Below are positions 39,790 to 50,546 of a stretch of DNA of 64,000 bases, piece after piece. The notes under the pieces are model-generated. The model searched no databases, was not told the origin of the DNA, and worked only from the letters and a program-made list of their open reading frames with translations. Every line of letters begins with the position of its first letter. The stretch's first letter is position 1. The position numbers and the translations under genes were made by a program. Origin of the DNA: Prorocentrum cordatum (lineage: Eukaryota; Sar; Dinophyceae; Prorocentrales; Prorocentraceae); the NCBI GenBank assembly GCA_963575745.1, contig CAUYUJ010022059.1, positions 870,243 to 934,242 of the forward strand, given 5' to 3'.

Positions 39790-40640
39790 TTCGAAGCACC
39801 CCCCCCCCCCCCCCCCCCCCCACTTCGATTTCAATGGCGGGGGGCAATCGCGACTATTCACTTTGCGGGTCATCCTGTTCCAGTGCGCCAAGTGCTCCTG
39901 CTGGCTGCGCGAGGCGCGCGCCTTCTTGGCGGCGTCCTCGAGGTCCAACGAGTTGATCGAGCCGTCAGGTTGGCGCGGGATCTGGGGCGGCGCAGATGGA
40001 GGCCCGGGCGCCGCGACCGTCGGCGCGGGCGCTCGCTGCGAAGGCGCATCGACCGCCTGCGCAAACACCTTTTGCGGGAGGACCTCCTGCCCGGAGGGGG
40101 CGCCTGGTGGCGGCGACGCAGCCGCGCTCGCCGGAGCCTCGACGAGAATCTTCCGAGTGCCAGCCTTAATCGGCGGCGCGGGCGCCGCGGGCGAGGATGG
40201 CGCCGGCAGCTGATCTGGCGTCTCAGCCGCGCGCTGCAAGCGCAGGGCGCTTGGCGTGGAAGCTGCGGCCATGGCGGGCGCGAGCTTCGACGCCGCGCGC
40301 CGATTGGGCGCTGGCCGATCGAGTCCCCTCTTGCGCGCCTGGATCATGCCCTCGCGCTTCGCGCCCTCCTTCTTCGGCGGGCGACCGTCTGGGCCGGGCT
40401 TCGCGCGGGCCCCCTCGAGTTTCACGTCGGGCTTGGCCGTCGCGATCGCGCCGTTGATGTCAGCCATGCACCGCCCGCGGCTGTCGCGCAAGAACATCGC
40501 GGCAGGCTCTTATGCAGAGTGGCCGCCCGCGCAGGATTCGCAAGCATCGCATTTGAATCTCGGCGGACCTGCAGACGTTGCGCAGATTGCAAAATGCAAT
40601 GCAGACTCTCGGAACTGAATGGCCAAGTGCACTGCGCGCA
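39790..40640 (-). CDS. Zinc-finger-like and Pro/Ala-rich first part of the same gene
   Basis: On the minus strand the first 40 codons (40640-40510) are Cys-rich (ICATS, FKCDACESCAGGHSA) and end in TAA. Eight nucleotides later an ATG (40497) opens a frame of about 270 codons. It starts FLRDSRGRCMADINGAIATA, then runs through a Lys/Arg/Pro/Ala-rich linker to SINSLDLEDAAKKARASRSQ and QEHLAHWNRMTRK before it enters a Pro/Gly-rich tail at a C-homopolymer (39800-39822). The adjoining Cys-rich end suggests a zinc-binding N terminus cut off by a nonsense mutation or an unrecognised intron. The plus-strand frame 39094-40647 is its shadow. Confidence 0.4.
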
Positions 40641-40821
40641 ATACTGAGACGCCCGAAAGGGCGCGCTGACTTCTCGGAAAGGAGACTCGCTGAGGCGGGG
40701 GATGGGGGGGGGGGGGCGCGCGGGGCGGGGGGCAGCGCTGGGGGCAGACAGGGGGGATTGCAGGGTCGTCTGTAGCTGGCGCGGCACGAGTAACGGTATA
40801 GTATGCTTGCTTATGCTTCAT

Positions 40822-41489
40822 TATGGTCCCTATCCGTTATACACATAATGTGTATCTTATGCGCATTCTGCAATTTGTTTAATTGCCAGGGGGATCACTT
40901 GTAGTCGCATGCGTGTGCGCATGGGCCTGCTGGGTTGCGTCAAGAGGCCTACATAGCTTATGCAACGACTCACAGTTCGAGTATAGGAGCGTTGCATTCC
41001 TAGTGCTGCCGCCGAATGGTTGCACCCACACCTGCTACTTGTGCATGTGCGCACCTGGCGCAGAAGGGAGTTCGCTGAACCTCGGGTTCAACTCAAATAT
41101 CGAAGATGATGGCTGCTCAGCCATGACGGTGCAATAACGCGCGGCAAGCGCAACCAGCAAAAGCAGCGCTACCATGCTTGTGAACTCGTTCGCTTTTTGC
41201 ACAAACTCAATGGATGCATCGCCGGCGGGGTTCTCCCTCGAGCGCACTGTCTGCCGCCGCCCGATCCGCGCCCGCGAGCTGCAGGGCGGCGCGGCCCATG
41301 ATCGGCCGCGGGGTTGCAGCCCAGAGATGAAACCCAGGGCCCTGCAGAGGCCAGCAGCGGCGCGCGTGTCGCCCAAGCTGCGGCAGATATGTTTCACGCG
41401 CGACGCGCGCGAAACAATGCGTGCACAAGTTATGCTGTTATTCCCAGCCACCCTGCGTTGTTGGGTCCTCGTTTTGAAGAGACAGCGCC
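40822..41489. other. No gene recognised
   Basis: Mixed composition and no frame with a recognisable motif. The minus-strand frame 41571-41035 begins in the microsatellite and is otherwise featureless. Confidence 0.4.
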
Positions 41490-41690
41490 CCGCGCCCCCC
41501 CCCCCCCCCCCCCCCCCTCCCATCGCCATCATCACCGTCATCGTCAGCATCATCATCATCATCATAATCATCCCCTCCCCTTCCCCGCGCCACCGCCACC
41601 GTCATCACCGTCGCCCATCATCCATCGTCATCATCATCATCATCTGCAACGTCACCCTCATCCACATCCCCCTCATCATCATCGCCCCCG
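41490..41690. repeat. Poly-C run and (CAT)n microsatellite
   Basis: A C homopolymer (41496-41518) is followed by repeated CATCAT/CACCGTCATC triplets. It is directly upstream of the large satellite. Confidence 0.9.
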
Positions 41691-42870
41691 CCGCCCGTGT
41701 CGTCGCACCCCTCGCGCGGTTCGTGGCCCCATAGGGAGCCCCGCCGAAGGCCCCAGTGGGGGCGTCCGCATGCGCCCCCGCCCGTCCGCCGCAGGCCCAT
41801 GTCGGTGCACCCCTCGCGCGGTTCGTGGCCCCACTGGGAGCTCCACCGAAGGCCCCAGTGGGGGTGTCCGCATGCGTCTTCCCCGTCCACCGCAGGCCCA
41901 TTTCGGCGCACCCCTTGCGTGGTTCGTGGCCCCATAGGGAGCTCCACCGAAGGCCCCAGTGGCGCAGTTCGCATGCGCCCCCCCCGCCCACCGCAGGCCC
42001 ATTTCGGCTCAACCCTTCGCGCGGTTCGTGGCCCCATGGGGAGCTCCACCGCAGACCCCAGTGGCGCAGTTCGCATGCGTCCTCCCCGCCCACCGCATGC
42101 CTAGTCCGGCACGCACCTCACGCGGTTCGTGGCCCATAGGGAGCTCCACCGGAGGCCCCAGTGGCACGGTTCGCATGCGCCCCCCCCCGCCCACCGCACG
42201 CCCATTTCGGCGCACCCCTCACGCGGTTTGTGGCTCCATCGGGAGCTCCACCGAAGGCCCCAGTTGCGCAGTTCGCACGCGTCCCCCCCGCCCACCGCAT
42301 GCCCATTCTGGCGCACCATTCACACGGTTCGCGGCCCCATAAGGGGCGCCACCGAAGGCCCCAGCGGCGCAGTTCGCGCGCGTCCACCCCGCCTCCCGCA
42401 TGCCCATTCAGGCGCGCCCCTCCCACGTTTCGTGGCCCCGTAGGGAGCTCCACCGAAGACCCCAGCGGCTGCGCCCGCATGCAGCCCCCGCACCCATTTC
42501 GGCGCACCCCTCACACGCTTCGCGGCCTCATAGGGAGCTCCGCCGAAGTCCCCGGCGGCAGGGTCCGCACGCCGCCCCCGCACCCATTCCGACACGCCCC
42601 TCACGCGCTTCGCGGCCGCATAGGGGGCACCACCGAACACCCCAGCGGCAAGGTCCGCACGCCGTCCCCGCGCCCATTTCGGCACACCTCTCACGCGTTT
42701 CGCGGCCGCATAGGGAGCTCCAGCGACGGCGCCTGCGGCTGCGTCCGCGTGCCCCCCCGCCATCCATTTCGGCGCACCCCTCATTCCTCGCGCGTTTCGT
42801 GGCCCCTGGCCCCGCGTCGAGCTCCACCGAAGCCCCGGCGGAAACTTTCGCCCCTCGCGGGCCTCTTGAA
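41690..42870 (-). repeat. 100-bp-class satellite, main array of 12 units
   Basis: GTTCGTGGCCCCATAGGGAG and close variants recur at about 41718, 41821, 41922, 42022, 42123, 42224, 42327, 42427, 42517, 42608, 42698 and 42795. Spacing is about 101 bp for the first eight units and about 91 bp for the last four, which share GCGGCCGCATAGGG. Each unit also carries CCCATTTCGGCGCACCCCTC and a Pro-coding C-run. In reverse complement it matches arrays at 13225-13530 and 15190-15480. Every frame is open in parts, giving repetitive Pro/Arg/His or Gly/Ala/Trp peptides that are not genes. Confidence 0.95.
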
Positions 42871-43077
42871 ACAATCTGCGAACGTTCTGCCGGTGCGAGG
42901 GGCCCTAATGTTTTTTTCAACGGAGCTGCCTCCTGGCCTGCGCGGGTCTGGAGCCTGGCCCCCGGCGACGCGGTACGAATCCCAGTTCGCAGGACTTGTG
43001 AAACGGCGTTATAAGCGGCCTTCTGTACCTCGTCGCAAATCGCGCGTTCATTTGCGCCCGTGCGCGCAGTTCTGCAT

Positions 43078-43262
43078 GGCCGGAGAGGGGCCCTGAAAAG
43101 GCCCCCTGTCAGGCGACGGGAGAGGGGCCTTGAAAAGGCACCCTCTCCCGCCTGTGCATTGCCGGAGAGGGCCCCTGACAAGGCCCCCTGTTGGGCGGCG
43201 GGAGGGGGGCCCTGAAAAAAGGCTCCCTCTCCCGCCCGTGCGTTGCAGGAGAAGGGCCCGCA
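43078..43262. repeat. GGAGAGGGGCCCTGAAAAGG tandem repeat
   Basis: Four units of about 42-65 bp share GGAGAGGGGCC.TGAAAAGGC and CTCTCCCGCC words. Just before it, about 42990-43060 on the minus strand, is a short protein-like stretch (AICDEVQKAAYNAVSQVL) that I cannot assign. Confidence 0.75.
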
Positions 43263-43492
43263 GCCGTGGACCTCGGCGCGCACGGGCAAAGAGGGGGGCA
43301 AATAACGGGAAGGAAGCGGGCGCGATCCTCGCGAGGAGCGCGCCGACATGATCGTCGACGTTCATGCGCGTAGACTGATGAGCGCGCAGACTCGTTCACA
43401 ATCGGACGCACTCGCGCTCGGGCTCACCCGTTCTCAGTCTCTCGCTGTCAGACGGATCGTCTGTGTTCGCGCGGTGTGCCCCGCCGCGCACT

Positions 43493-43547
43493 TCGGCGCG
43501 CCCCTCGCGCGGTTCGTGGAGCCATAGGGAGCGCGGGCGAAGATTGA
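43493..43547 (-). repeat. Single stray unit of the 100-bp-class satellite
   Basis: CTCGCGCGGTTCGTGGAGCC and ATAGGGAGC match the unit of 41690-42870, in the same orientation. Confidence 0.6.
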
Positions 43548-43749
43548 ATGCGTGATGGCGGTGTTCGCAGCTGCATGTGGTTGGGTCTTTCGCCAGGCTA
43601 ATTTGCATGCCATGGTGTGTTATGGTTGTTTATTCCAGCTGGTGACAGAGCGGGGAACAAAAACAAGTGATGATGCTGCCGCGCCCATGAAGACAGGTTC
43701 CCGGGATCCGCGTGACTCAGAAGCGCCAGCGCCAGCCGCCCCTCGACAG

Positions 43750-44260
43750 AAGGTGGAGAGATAGAGAAAATAATATCAAGATAAAGCGAGAGGAGAGAGA
43801 GCAGGATACATCAAGATAGTAAAGCACATCTAATATACCAAACTGATAAGCTGAGCCCGGGTTGTAGCTGGCCCTCCAGGCGGCGTTGCTTTGAATACTC
43901 CAAGAACCCAGATATAACGCAAATCGTGAATTCACAGCGAATTGACAAGCAACCCGTTGGGCTGAAATAGTAACCATGAATAATGAAAGTCATAGTGAAT
44001 CACATTGAACTGAGGGATCCCGTGATCAGAAGCCATTGAAGGTAAGGAGACACATGATCTAAAGACAACAGAGACAAGAGAGTAGGAACCCAAACTGATT
44101 TAGGAAATAAGAATGCGTAGTAAACAGCACTGTAAACCCAAGTGAGCGCCCGAGAACATGAAGTACACGCACTTGTGAGATGAGTAAGTAGAGCTGATCA
44201 TCCCAATACTTATAACGCGTTGTGTTGGGCAGGGTCTAATGAATAATAATATTGGGAGAT
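43750..44260. other. AT-richer island without a gene
   Basis: This block is visibly richer in A and T than everything around it, has no long open frame and no tandem repeat. It could be intronic or a decayed insertion. Confidence 0.5.
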
Positions 44261-44264
44261 TCCT

Positions 44265-44573
44265 TTAGCCTTGCATCGATGGGGCAGCCCTCCACTTCCA
44301 ATGCTCGACCGCGCAGTCGTCAGTCCAGTCGAGACTGTCTAGATACCCAATGACGTTCTGAGCCCATCCGCTCTGGAGGGCAACCCAGATCGCATGGCAT
44401 TCGTGTTCCCACGCCTTTGTGTAGGACTCGTCCTGCTCACTGTGGCGCCGCCAGCCTCCCGACCACTTGCGCCGCTTTGTCCTCGAGTTGACGAGGGGAA
44501 CGGCAGAATTCGCCTTGCGCTTCCCCATGGTGTACTCACCGGTAGAAGAACCCACAGTGATGGCGGGCCGCAA
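44265..44573 (-). CDS. Hypothetical small protein
   Basis: 102 codons on the minus strand from an ATG: an initial MRPAITVGSSTGEYTMGKRK, a Lys/Arg-rich segment (RTKRRKWSGGWRRH), then an acidic/aromatic half (WVALQSGWAQNVIGYLDSLD, VEHWKWRAAPS). The composition is non-repetitive and rich in Trp, which is unusual for a chance frame. No family recognised. It lies beside the AT-richer island. Confidence 0.3.
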   Translation of the reverse strand: MRPAITVGSSTGEYTMGKRKANSAVPLVNSRTKRRKWSGGWRRHSEQDESYTKAWEHECHAIWVALQSGWAQNVIGYLDSLDWTDDCAVEHWKWRAAPSMQG

Positions 44574-44599
44574 AGGGAGGGCGGGCGCAGCGCCTACTC

Positions 44600-45720
44600 A
44601 GTCTGAGGCTGAAATGGCGATAGAGTGGACGCACCGTAGCGCGCGCCGACCGGAGCATCTTAAATATAAAAGCTCCCAGGCGTTACGATGGCGAAGACTG
44701 GCGAAAGAGCCGACGACGCTTCTCCGCCTGACTCCATTCCACCCTGGCGTTGAGAGTGCCGATCTGTAACCCAGAAGTCACATTCGAACGAGGCCCAAAA
44801 CGCATCCGCCTATCAACATCAAACCACTGGACAACGCACGAAGAAACATAACACCACAAAGACGACGAATCCCACATCTGAAACTTCACCGGAAGAGAGC
44901 ATGGGGCGGCGCGAAGAGTCGCCCATTCAAGGGGCCGCGCAACTGAGGCGCCCGGCAGATGCAGCCCCCTCCTCCTCCTCATCAGCATCATTTCCTCGCC
45001 TTCTACTTTGAACTATAGCTGGGGCGGGGCTCTCCCCCTCGGGTCGTGCACCTAGGCGCCTTGGGGAGGGGGTCTGGCGGGCTTCTGTCTGGGCTGGGCC
45101 TTGCCGGCCTGGCAATTTCAGGAAGGCCCTCCGGGGCAGCGGCTGGCCCTGGGCGGGCGGCCGGGCGAGGGCCCCGCCCGACGTCGGCGACGCGGCCGAG
45201 GCGCCGAGCGATCGGGCCCCGACCCGTTCGAGCTTGACTCCAGTCTCCAGTATCTCTCCTTCTTCCTCTGCCCTGCTCGCCCCCCCCCCCCTTCCCCTTC
45301 TCATGTTCCCCCTCTTCGTTATCATATCCCCCCGTTCTCCGTCGCTCTAGGCCCCGGTCGTTTCGCGCGAGCTGAGCCCAGTTGAGCTCGCGCTGCGGCG
45401 CCGCCTGGTTCCCAGGCGCCTTCATCTTGACATTGCCCGAGATGTCGGCGCCGCGACCGCGCACTTCATGGGGCGCAGAATGTGCGTCCTGAAACGCCCT
45501 CCCCCGTCTCCTGTCCTCGTCGTCGCGCGCGTCGTCTTCGCCCTGAGTGTGCGTTTGCCGCCCCCCCCATCGCCTCCACCCTTCCGCCCGCCTCGACGAT
45601 GTTCGTCGTCGTCGCCGCCCTTGTCAACCCGCCTCCTCGCTGTGTTTGTTATCTATCTATCGATCGGCCCTCCAGCTTGGGCCCCTCGCCCCTGCAGTCG
45701 CGACAGCCGTGACATCTATG
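44600..45720. other. No gene recognised
   Basis: GC-rich with Ala/Gly/Pro/Arg frames on both strands around 45000-45460. Nothing more specific is visible. Confidence 0.4.
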
Positions 45721-45724
45721 CATG

Positions 45725-46027
45725 CGTATATATATATATATATGTCAGTGCATGCATGCATGTGTGTATGTATACATATGTATGAATGTATGACTGTGTA
45801 TATATATATATATATATATATATGGTCGCACCCCCCCCAAGGTCTACGTTTTGGTGGATTCTGATCATGCGTGTTATCCACTCCCCCACATCCCCTCATC
45901 CTCCTTCTCCTCATATTTCTCCTCCTCCTCCTCCTCCCTCCTCCTCCTCCTCCTCCTCCTCCTCGTCATCGTCCCCCTCCTCCTCTTCCCCCTTATCCCC
46001 CTCCTCCTCCTCCTCCTCCCCCTCCAG
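45725..46027. repeat. TA/TG microsatellites followed by (TCC)n
   Basis: TATATA, GCATGCATGCATG and TGTATG runs at 45727-45825, then CCTCCTCCT runs at 45893-46025. Further (TCC)n lies at about 46600-46660. Confidence 0.9.
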
Positions 46028-46039
46028 CCTTACACAGGG

Positions 46040-46361
46040 GCTGCGTCCTAAAAGAAACCATATGAAAACACAGATATGCCTGATATGTTTGTAGGTTTTG
46101 GTAAGGAAACCCTGTGACAACACAGATATTACCCATATTTTTAAAGGTTTTGGTAAGGAAACCTTGTGGAACACAGATGTTATTGATATTTTGTGGTTTT
46201 CTGGAAACGAGCGCCCCTCCCCCCCCCCCCTATCCTCCTCCTGCTCCTCCTCCCCCTCCTCCAGAAAACCACAACATATCAATACTATATGTGTTTTTTT
46301 TTTTTTTTTTTTTTTTTTCACATGGTTTCCTTACCAAAACCTCCAAACATAGCAATAATAC

Positions 46362-46425
<64 letters not shown>

Positions 46426-46545
46426 CGCGGGGTTTCCTTACCAAAACCTTTAAACATATCAATAATATCTGTGTTTCCATAGGGTTTCATTACCCAAACC
46501 TTTAAACATATAAATAATATTGTGTTTTTTTTTCACAAGGTTTGC
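46040..46545. repeat. Palindromic array of about 56-bp units with poly-T
   Basis: On the left (46040-46209), units carry GGTTTTGGTAAGGAAACC followed by AACACAGATATT. On the right (46259-46545), the same unit appears inverted (GGTTTCCTTACCAAAACC, then AACATATCAATAATA). The inner ends match closely: GTGGTTTTCTGGA at 46188-46204 against TCCAGAAAACCAC at 46260-46272. The loop is a C-rich stretch. Poly-T runs lie at 46292-46318 and 46363-46425. No protein is encoded. Confidence 0.8.
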
Positions 46546-46701
46546 CTACGCAGCTCCTCATATCACCCCTCATCCTTGCAGATTCCTGCTCCTGCTCCTG
46601 CGTGCGCCTGCTCTCTCCTCCTCCTCCCCCTCCTCCCCTCCTCCTCCTTCTCCTCCTCATCATTCTCCTTTCGATCGGGCAACCTAATCATGGGCCCCAT
46701 C

Positions 46702-46961
46702 TGTGTCTAGTCCTGGACCGCGGACCTTGAACAGTCGATTGGCGGACCTGGACAGCAGACGATGAGGAAAGAAATAACAGGAGCGTGAAGAGGATGAGGA
46801 TGACGACGACGACGTTTTCTGGTAGATGGCGTTTGTGGTTGCTTCTATGGTTCCTGTCGTTAGCCCAGTCGGGACAGGCAATGTAGAACCGATATGTATT
46901 CATAATTACCAGGGGCAGCGTTGGCCGCTCGCTGCCCCCCGCCGAAGCGGCCGCCCGCTCA
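46702..46961. repeat. Direct repeat (left copy) flanking the NTPase gene
   Basis: Begins TGTGTCTAGTCCTGGACC and ends GCCGCCCGCTCA. Its partner at 49139-49403 is in the same orientation and of nearly the same length, with clear identity along the whole stretch (GACCTGGACAGCAGACGA, GATGGCGTTTG, GGGGCAGCG, CCGAAG.GGCCGCCCG). It starts TG and ends CA, as LTRs do. The stop codon of the NTPase gene lies exactly at its inner edge. Confidence 0.8.
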
Positions 46962-48957
46962 ATCCGAAGCATCGTCCATGCCGCCGCCAACGCCGAGCTG
47001 ATCGCCGCTGTCCGCGTCGTCGAACGCAGCGGCGATGTCTTGGGAGCTCGGCCCGGCGGCAGCGCCAGGGGGCGCGTCGGGCGGGGTCGAGAGGTCGATC
47101 TCGCCCTGCGGCATGGCCCCGAATGACCTTGCCCAAAGGACGCGCTTTGGCAAGTTGGGGAGGGGCTCGCTGGCCGCCGCGCCACTGCCGCCCTCGGCGT
47201 CGTCAAGGAGCTCCCTCTTCACCGCGAGAGGCACGGGCGCGGCCCCCTTGTCCAGCAGCGCCTTCATGAAGCGGAGCTGCTTGTCCCTGAGCGCGCGGTG
47301 CTCCTCGGCGTCCCGCATCGCGCCGTTCTTGATGTAGTCGTGCAAGATATTGCCCGCCGCCGCGGTGATGTAGTGGCCCACCTTCGGAGCCCTCGTCACG
47401 TCCGAGTCCAGCCCCGCCAAGCGCTCGAACGCGTCATCGGGGGTGTTCACGACCGCGGAGGACCGCTTCAAGAGGGCCGCGACGTTCGCCTTGGACATGT
47501 CCTTGGGAAAGGTACGCTTCAACATGTCGAACAAGTACTGGTTCCGCTTCTTCTTGGCCCCAGCTGGAGACAATACGCACGTGCCGTGGTGGGAACAGCC
47601 GTCTCGTCGTACATGTTCTCCGCGGCGAAGCGCGCCTGACCGCGAACGAATTTGGCTGCCCCCCGCCGCTCCCTCGTCGTCGCCTGGAACTGGCCGACGT
47701 CCAAGAAAGCCTTCAGCGTCTTCGGGCGCTGCTCGAATAAGCCGCCATCGTCGAAGACGCACGGGCAATTCTTCGTGCCCCCCTCAGCCCTGAAGAAGTC
47801 TAGGTCTGGCGCCTCTCGGTGCGATGCCAAACTGCGGTCGCCCTGCTTGTCCGCGTGGTAGTCGGCCATGGCGAATGCCATCGTCTCCAGGTACGGCGTC
47901 TTCCCCATCGCCAGGCTCGCCGACCATGAGGCAGGAATGGCTCTTGAAAGTAGGAACGAGGCGCTTCGCGCGCTCGACGCCCTCGACCCCCGAGTCGAAG
48001 ATGAAGATGGGGTGATGCGTGATCTTCTTCGCTTGAATGCTCTGGTCCTTGATGTGCGAGAGAACCTCCTTGATCTTCCCCTCCTTCCAGTTGTGGACGG
48101 AGCTCTGCGGGTCGCCCAGCTGGAAGTCGATCCGCATCATCTGCTCGCAATCGAAGTTGCCGCGCGGGGCGTTGTCCTTAATAAACTGGTACTGGGAACC
48201 AATCACGTCCTGAGGAATGCACGTATTCTTTTCTTTTGCGCCCTTCGCCTGCGGGGGTAAGTGGCACCGAAAGTGCGTGCCACCGAGCCGATCCATCATG
48301 TAGACCAAAACTTTCCACGGCGTCTTGACGCCACCTCCCTTGCCCCAGGATGGCGTGCACAATGCCTCGCCATCGCGCAGGAGGCGACTCTCGACATCGA
48401 CCAGCGGCTGCGGACTCGAGAACAGAAAGTACTTGATGATGTCTGTGCCCTCGCCATCGCCCGAGGGCGCTAGCGCCACCTGCATCGTGCACAACGCTTC
48501 CCAACCTGTTCTGGGGCGCAGAGGCTCTGGCAAGCCATTGTAGTTGTTGACCAGCATGGCCCCCCGTGCCGCGGCCAAGTCGATGTCCCCCTGGTAGTTC
48601 AAGACAACGGCAAAAAAAACATGCTTTACCTTCTTGCACCCCTCAGGCGGCATGGTGGGAATATCCCCTACAGTGTAGAGCGCTTGGGGGTCGTCATGGA
48701 ATTCTTCTGGGTGCGTCGCCGTGTGGTACATCGGGGCGGCCGAGTCGCGGCCGCGGACCCTGTCGAAGACCTGCGCAATCTTCTCGCTGTCCGCCCCCTC
48801 GACCTCCAAGTGCACCTTCAGGGACTTCATCCCAAGGGCGGGGACGTTGGGCATGAGCAAGGATATATCAAGGTCTTGTGGGCGTGCGAAAGTGTTCGGA
48901 CACTCTGAAGCCTGACCACTAGCGGCGGCAAGACAACGCGGGGGCGGGGGTTGTCAC
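46959..48957 (-). pseudogene. P-loop NTPase (SF3-helicase/AAA+-like), broken into three frames
   Basis: Frame 1 (48957-47906) has a possible ATG at 48854 and a 300-residue N-terminal domain I do not recognise (VFFAVVLNYQGDIDLAAARG, CTMQVALAPSGDGEG, PWKVLVYMMDRLGGTHF). It ends in SHSCLMVGEPGDG. At a run of four Gs (47903-47906) the frame shifts by one base, inside the Walker A motif GEPGDGKTP. Frame 2 (47908-47600) carries CVFDDGGLFEQ (Walker B-like) and RFAAENMYDE, which looks like a sensor-1 or motif C strand. A second frame change near 47590 leads to frame 3, with KKKRNQYLFDMLKR and a helical C terminus ending at 46959. The architecture suggests a replicative or packaging-type ATPase, possibly superfamily 3. 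It fills the interval between two direct repeats. Confidence 0.55.
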
Positions 48958-49138
48958 ATGCGGGCGGGGGCTAAATCAACGACGACGAAGCGACGACGGC
49001 GACGGCTGCTCCTGATCAGACCATTGCGGATGGGGGGGACCTTCATGTCGGCAGACTACGCAACTTTCGAACATCTTAAAACCAACATGCAAGCTGCACG
49101 GCTGATACTGCATGCGAGCGAGCCGCACCTCCCCCCCC

Positions 49139-49403
49139 TGTGTCTGGTCCTGGACCACATACCTTGATCGGCCGATTGGCAGACCTGGACAGCAGACGAC
49201 GGGGAAAAAATAATATGATCATAACGAATATGATGACGACGCCGACAACGTGTTCTGAAAGATGGCGTTTGCGGTTGCTGATATGGTTCCCGTCGTTAGC
49301 ATCGTCGGGGCAGGCAGTGTAGGATCGATATGTAGCTATACTTACGGAGGGGCAGCGCTGGCCGCTGGCTGCCCCCTCGCCGAAGTGGCCGCCCGCCCAC
49401 TCA
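49139..49403. repeat. Direct repeat (right copy) flanking the NTPase gene
   Basis: Begins TGTGTCTGGTCCTGGACC and ends GCCCGCCCACTCA. It matches 46702-46961 throughout with scattered substitutions, most divergent in the A-rich part near 49205-49255. No target-site duplication is evident outside the pair. Confidence 0.8.
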
Positions 49404-49660
49404 GTCACTGCAGGCGGCGGCGCGAGCCGCGGAGACCGAACAGCGGGCCCACGTGCGCGCGGTGGATCGGCTGCGCGCCACCAACCTCGGTCGCGCCAAC
49501 CCCAGCGGCGGCGGGGGGCGGGTGGGTGGCCACCATCGCTGTCTAAAGGGCGCCCTTTGGAGCGGTTGGCTGGTGCTTTGGTAGTGCCAAAAAATGCTAT
49601 AGAATCCCCCCTCTCACCATCATCATCTCCCTCCTGGCGGTAGATCCTCATCCTCATATT

Positions 49661-49717
49661 CCCCCCCTCCTCCTCCTCCTCCTCCTCCTCCTCCTCCTCC
49701 TCCTCCTCCTCCTCCTC
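49661..49717. repeat. (CTC)n microsatellite
   Basis: About 19 CTC units. Between here and 50500 the sequence is GC-rich with triplet runs (GGC, GAC, CGA around 50085-50480) that give only poly-Arg, poly-Asp, poly-Ala or poly-Ser frames. Confidence 0.95.
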
Positions 49718-50507
49718 AAGGAATGTTATTGTAAACCCACTACAAAGCCGAAGCGCGACCCAGAGGAAGCGCGCGAAGACAAGAGAAGAGAACAGGAGGA
49801 GGATATTTGAGGAAGAAAGGAGGAGGAGGAAGGGAAGACTGGAACAGGGCATGGAAAGGGTAGATCTTGGGAGGGGGTGTGAACTATTATATGCACAACT
49901 ATTCGGCGGGGCTCGCCCCCGTGGGCCCGCTCGGCGTGCTCGGGCATCTCTGAGCTAAGATTCGACGCGAGCGCGTCGAAGATCTCGTCGACGGGCTCGT
50001 CTGGGGCCATGTAGCTCAGCGCCGACATCAGGATCGGGGCGGGGTGGGGGGCGGGGCAGGGCCGGGGGGGCACGGCGGCGAGTTGCCGAATGACATTCGG
50101 GCGGGCGCGGCAGCGGCGGCGGCGGCTCGCGGCGGCGGCGGCGGCGCCAGCGACGACGACGATCGACCGCGGCGGCGGCGGCGACCATCGCGACTGACAA
50201 CGGCGAAGATGGATGGCACCGACCCCGGCGACTCCGACGATGACGACGGAGATCGATCGACGATGGCGGCGCGGCGGCGGCGACGACGACGACGACGCGC
50301 GCCGGACGGCGAATCCAACGGCCGGCGACGACGCCGACGACCGAGGAGCCGCAGCAGCGACGACGACGAAGACGACGGCGAGCTGACGGCGATGCCGACG
50401 TTGACGATCGACGAACGCGGCCGCGGCGGCAGCGAGGGCAACGACGAGCGTCGTCAGAGGCAGGAGGTCGGCCTGCGCGCACTCCCTCCTCGCCCTGCTC
50501 CTCCTGC

Positions 50508-50508
<1 letters not shown>

Positions 50509-50546
<38 letters not shown>
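50509..50546. repeat. (TTA)n-(TA)n microsatellite
   Basis: About ten ATT/TTA units, then ATATATATA. The following 50547-50900 shows no gene. Confidence 0.95.

Noticed and set aside
39094-40647. 517-codon plus-strand frame
   Set aside because: It overlaps better-composed minus-strand exon-like pieces, contains a C-homopolymer in the middle and has no recognisable domain.
42161-43096. 311-codon plus-strand frame
   Set aside because: It reads through the 100-bp satellite. The peptide repeats with the satellite unit.
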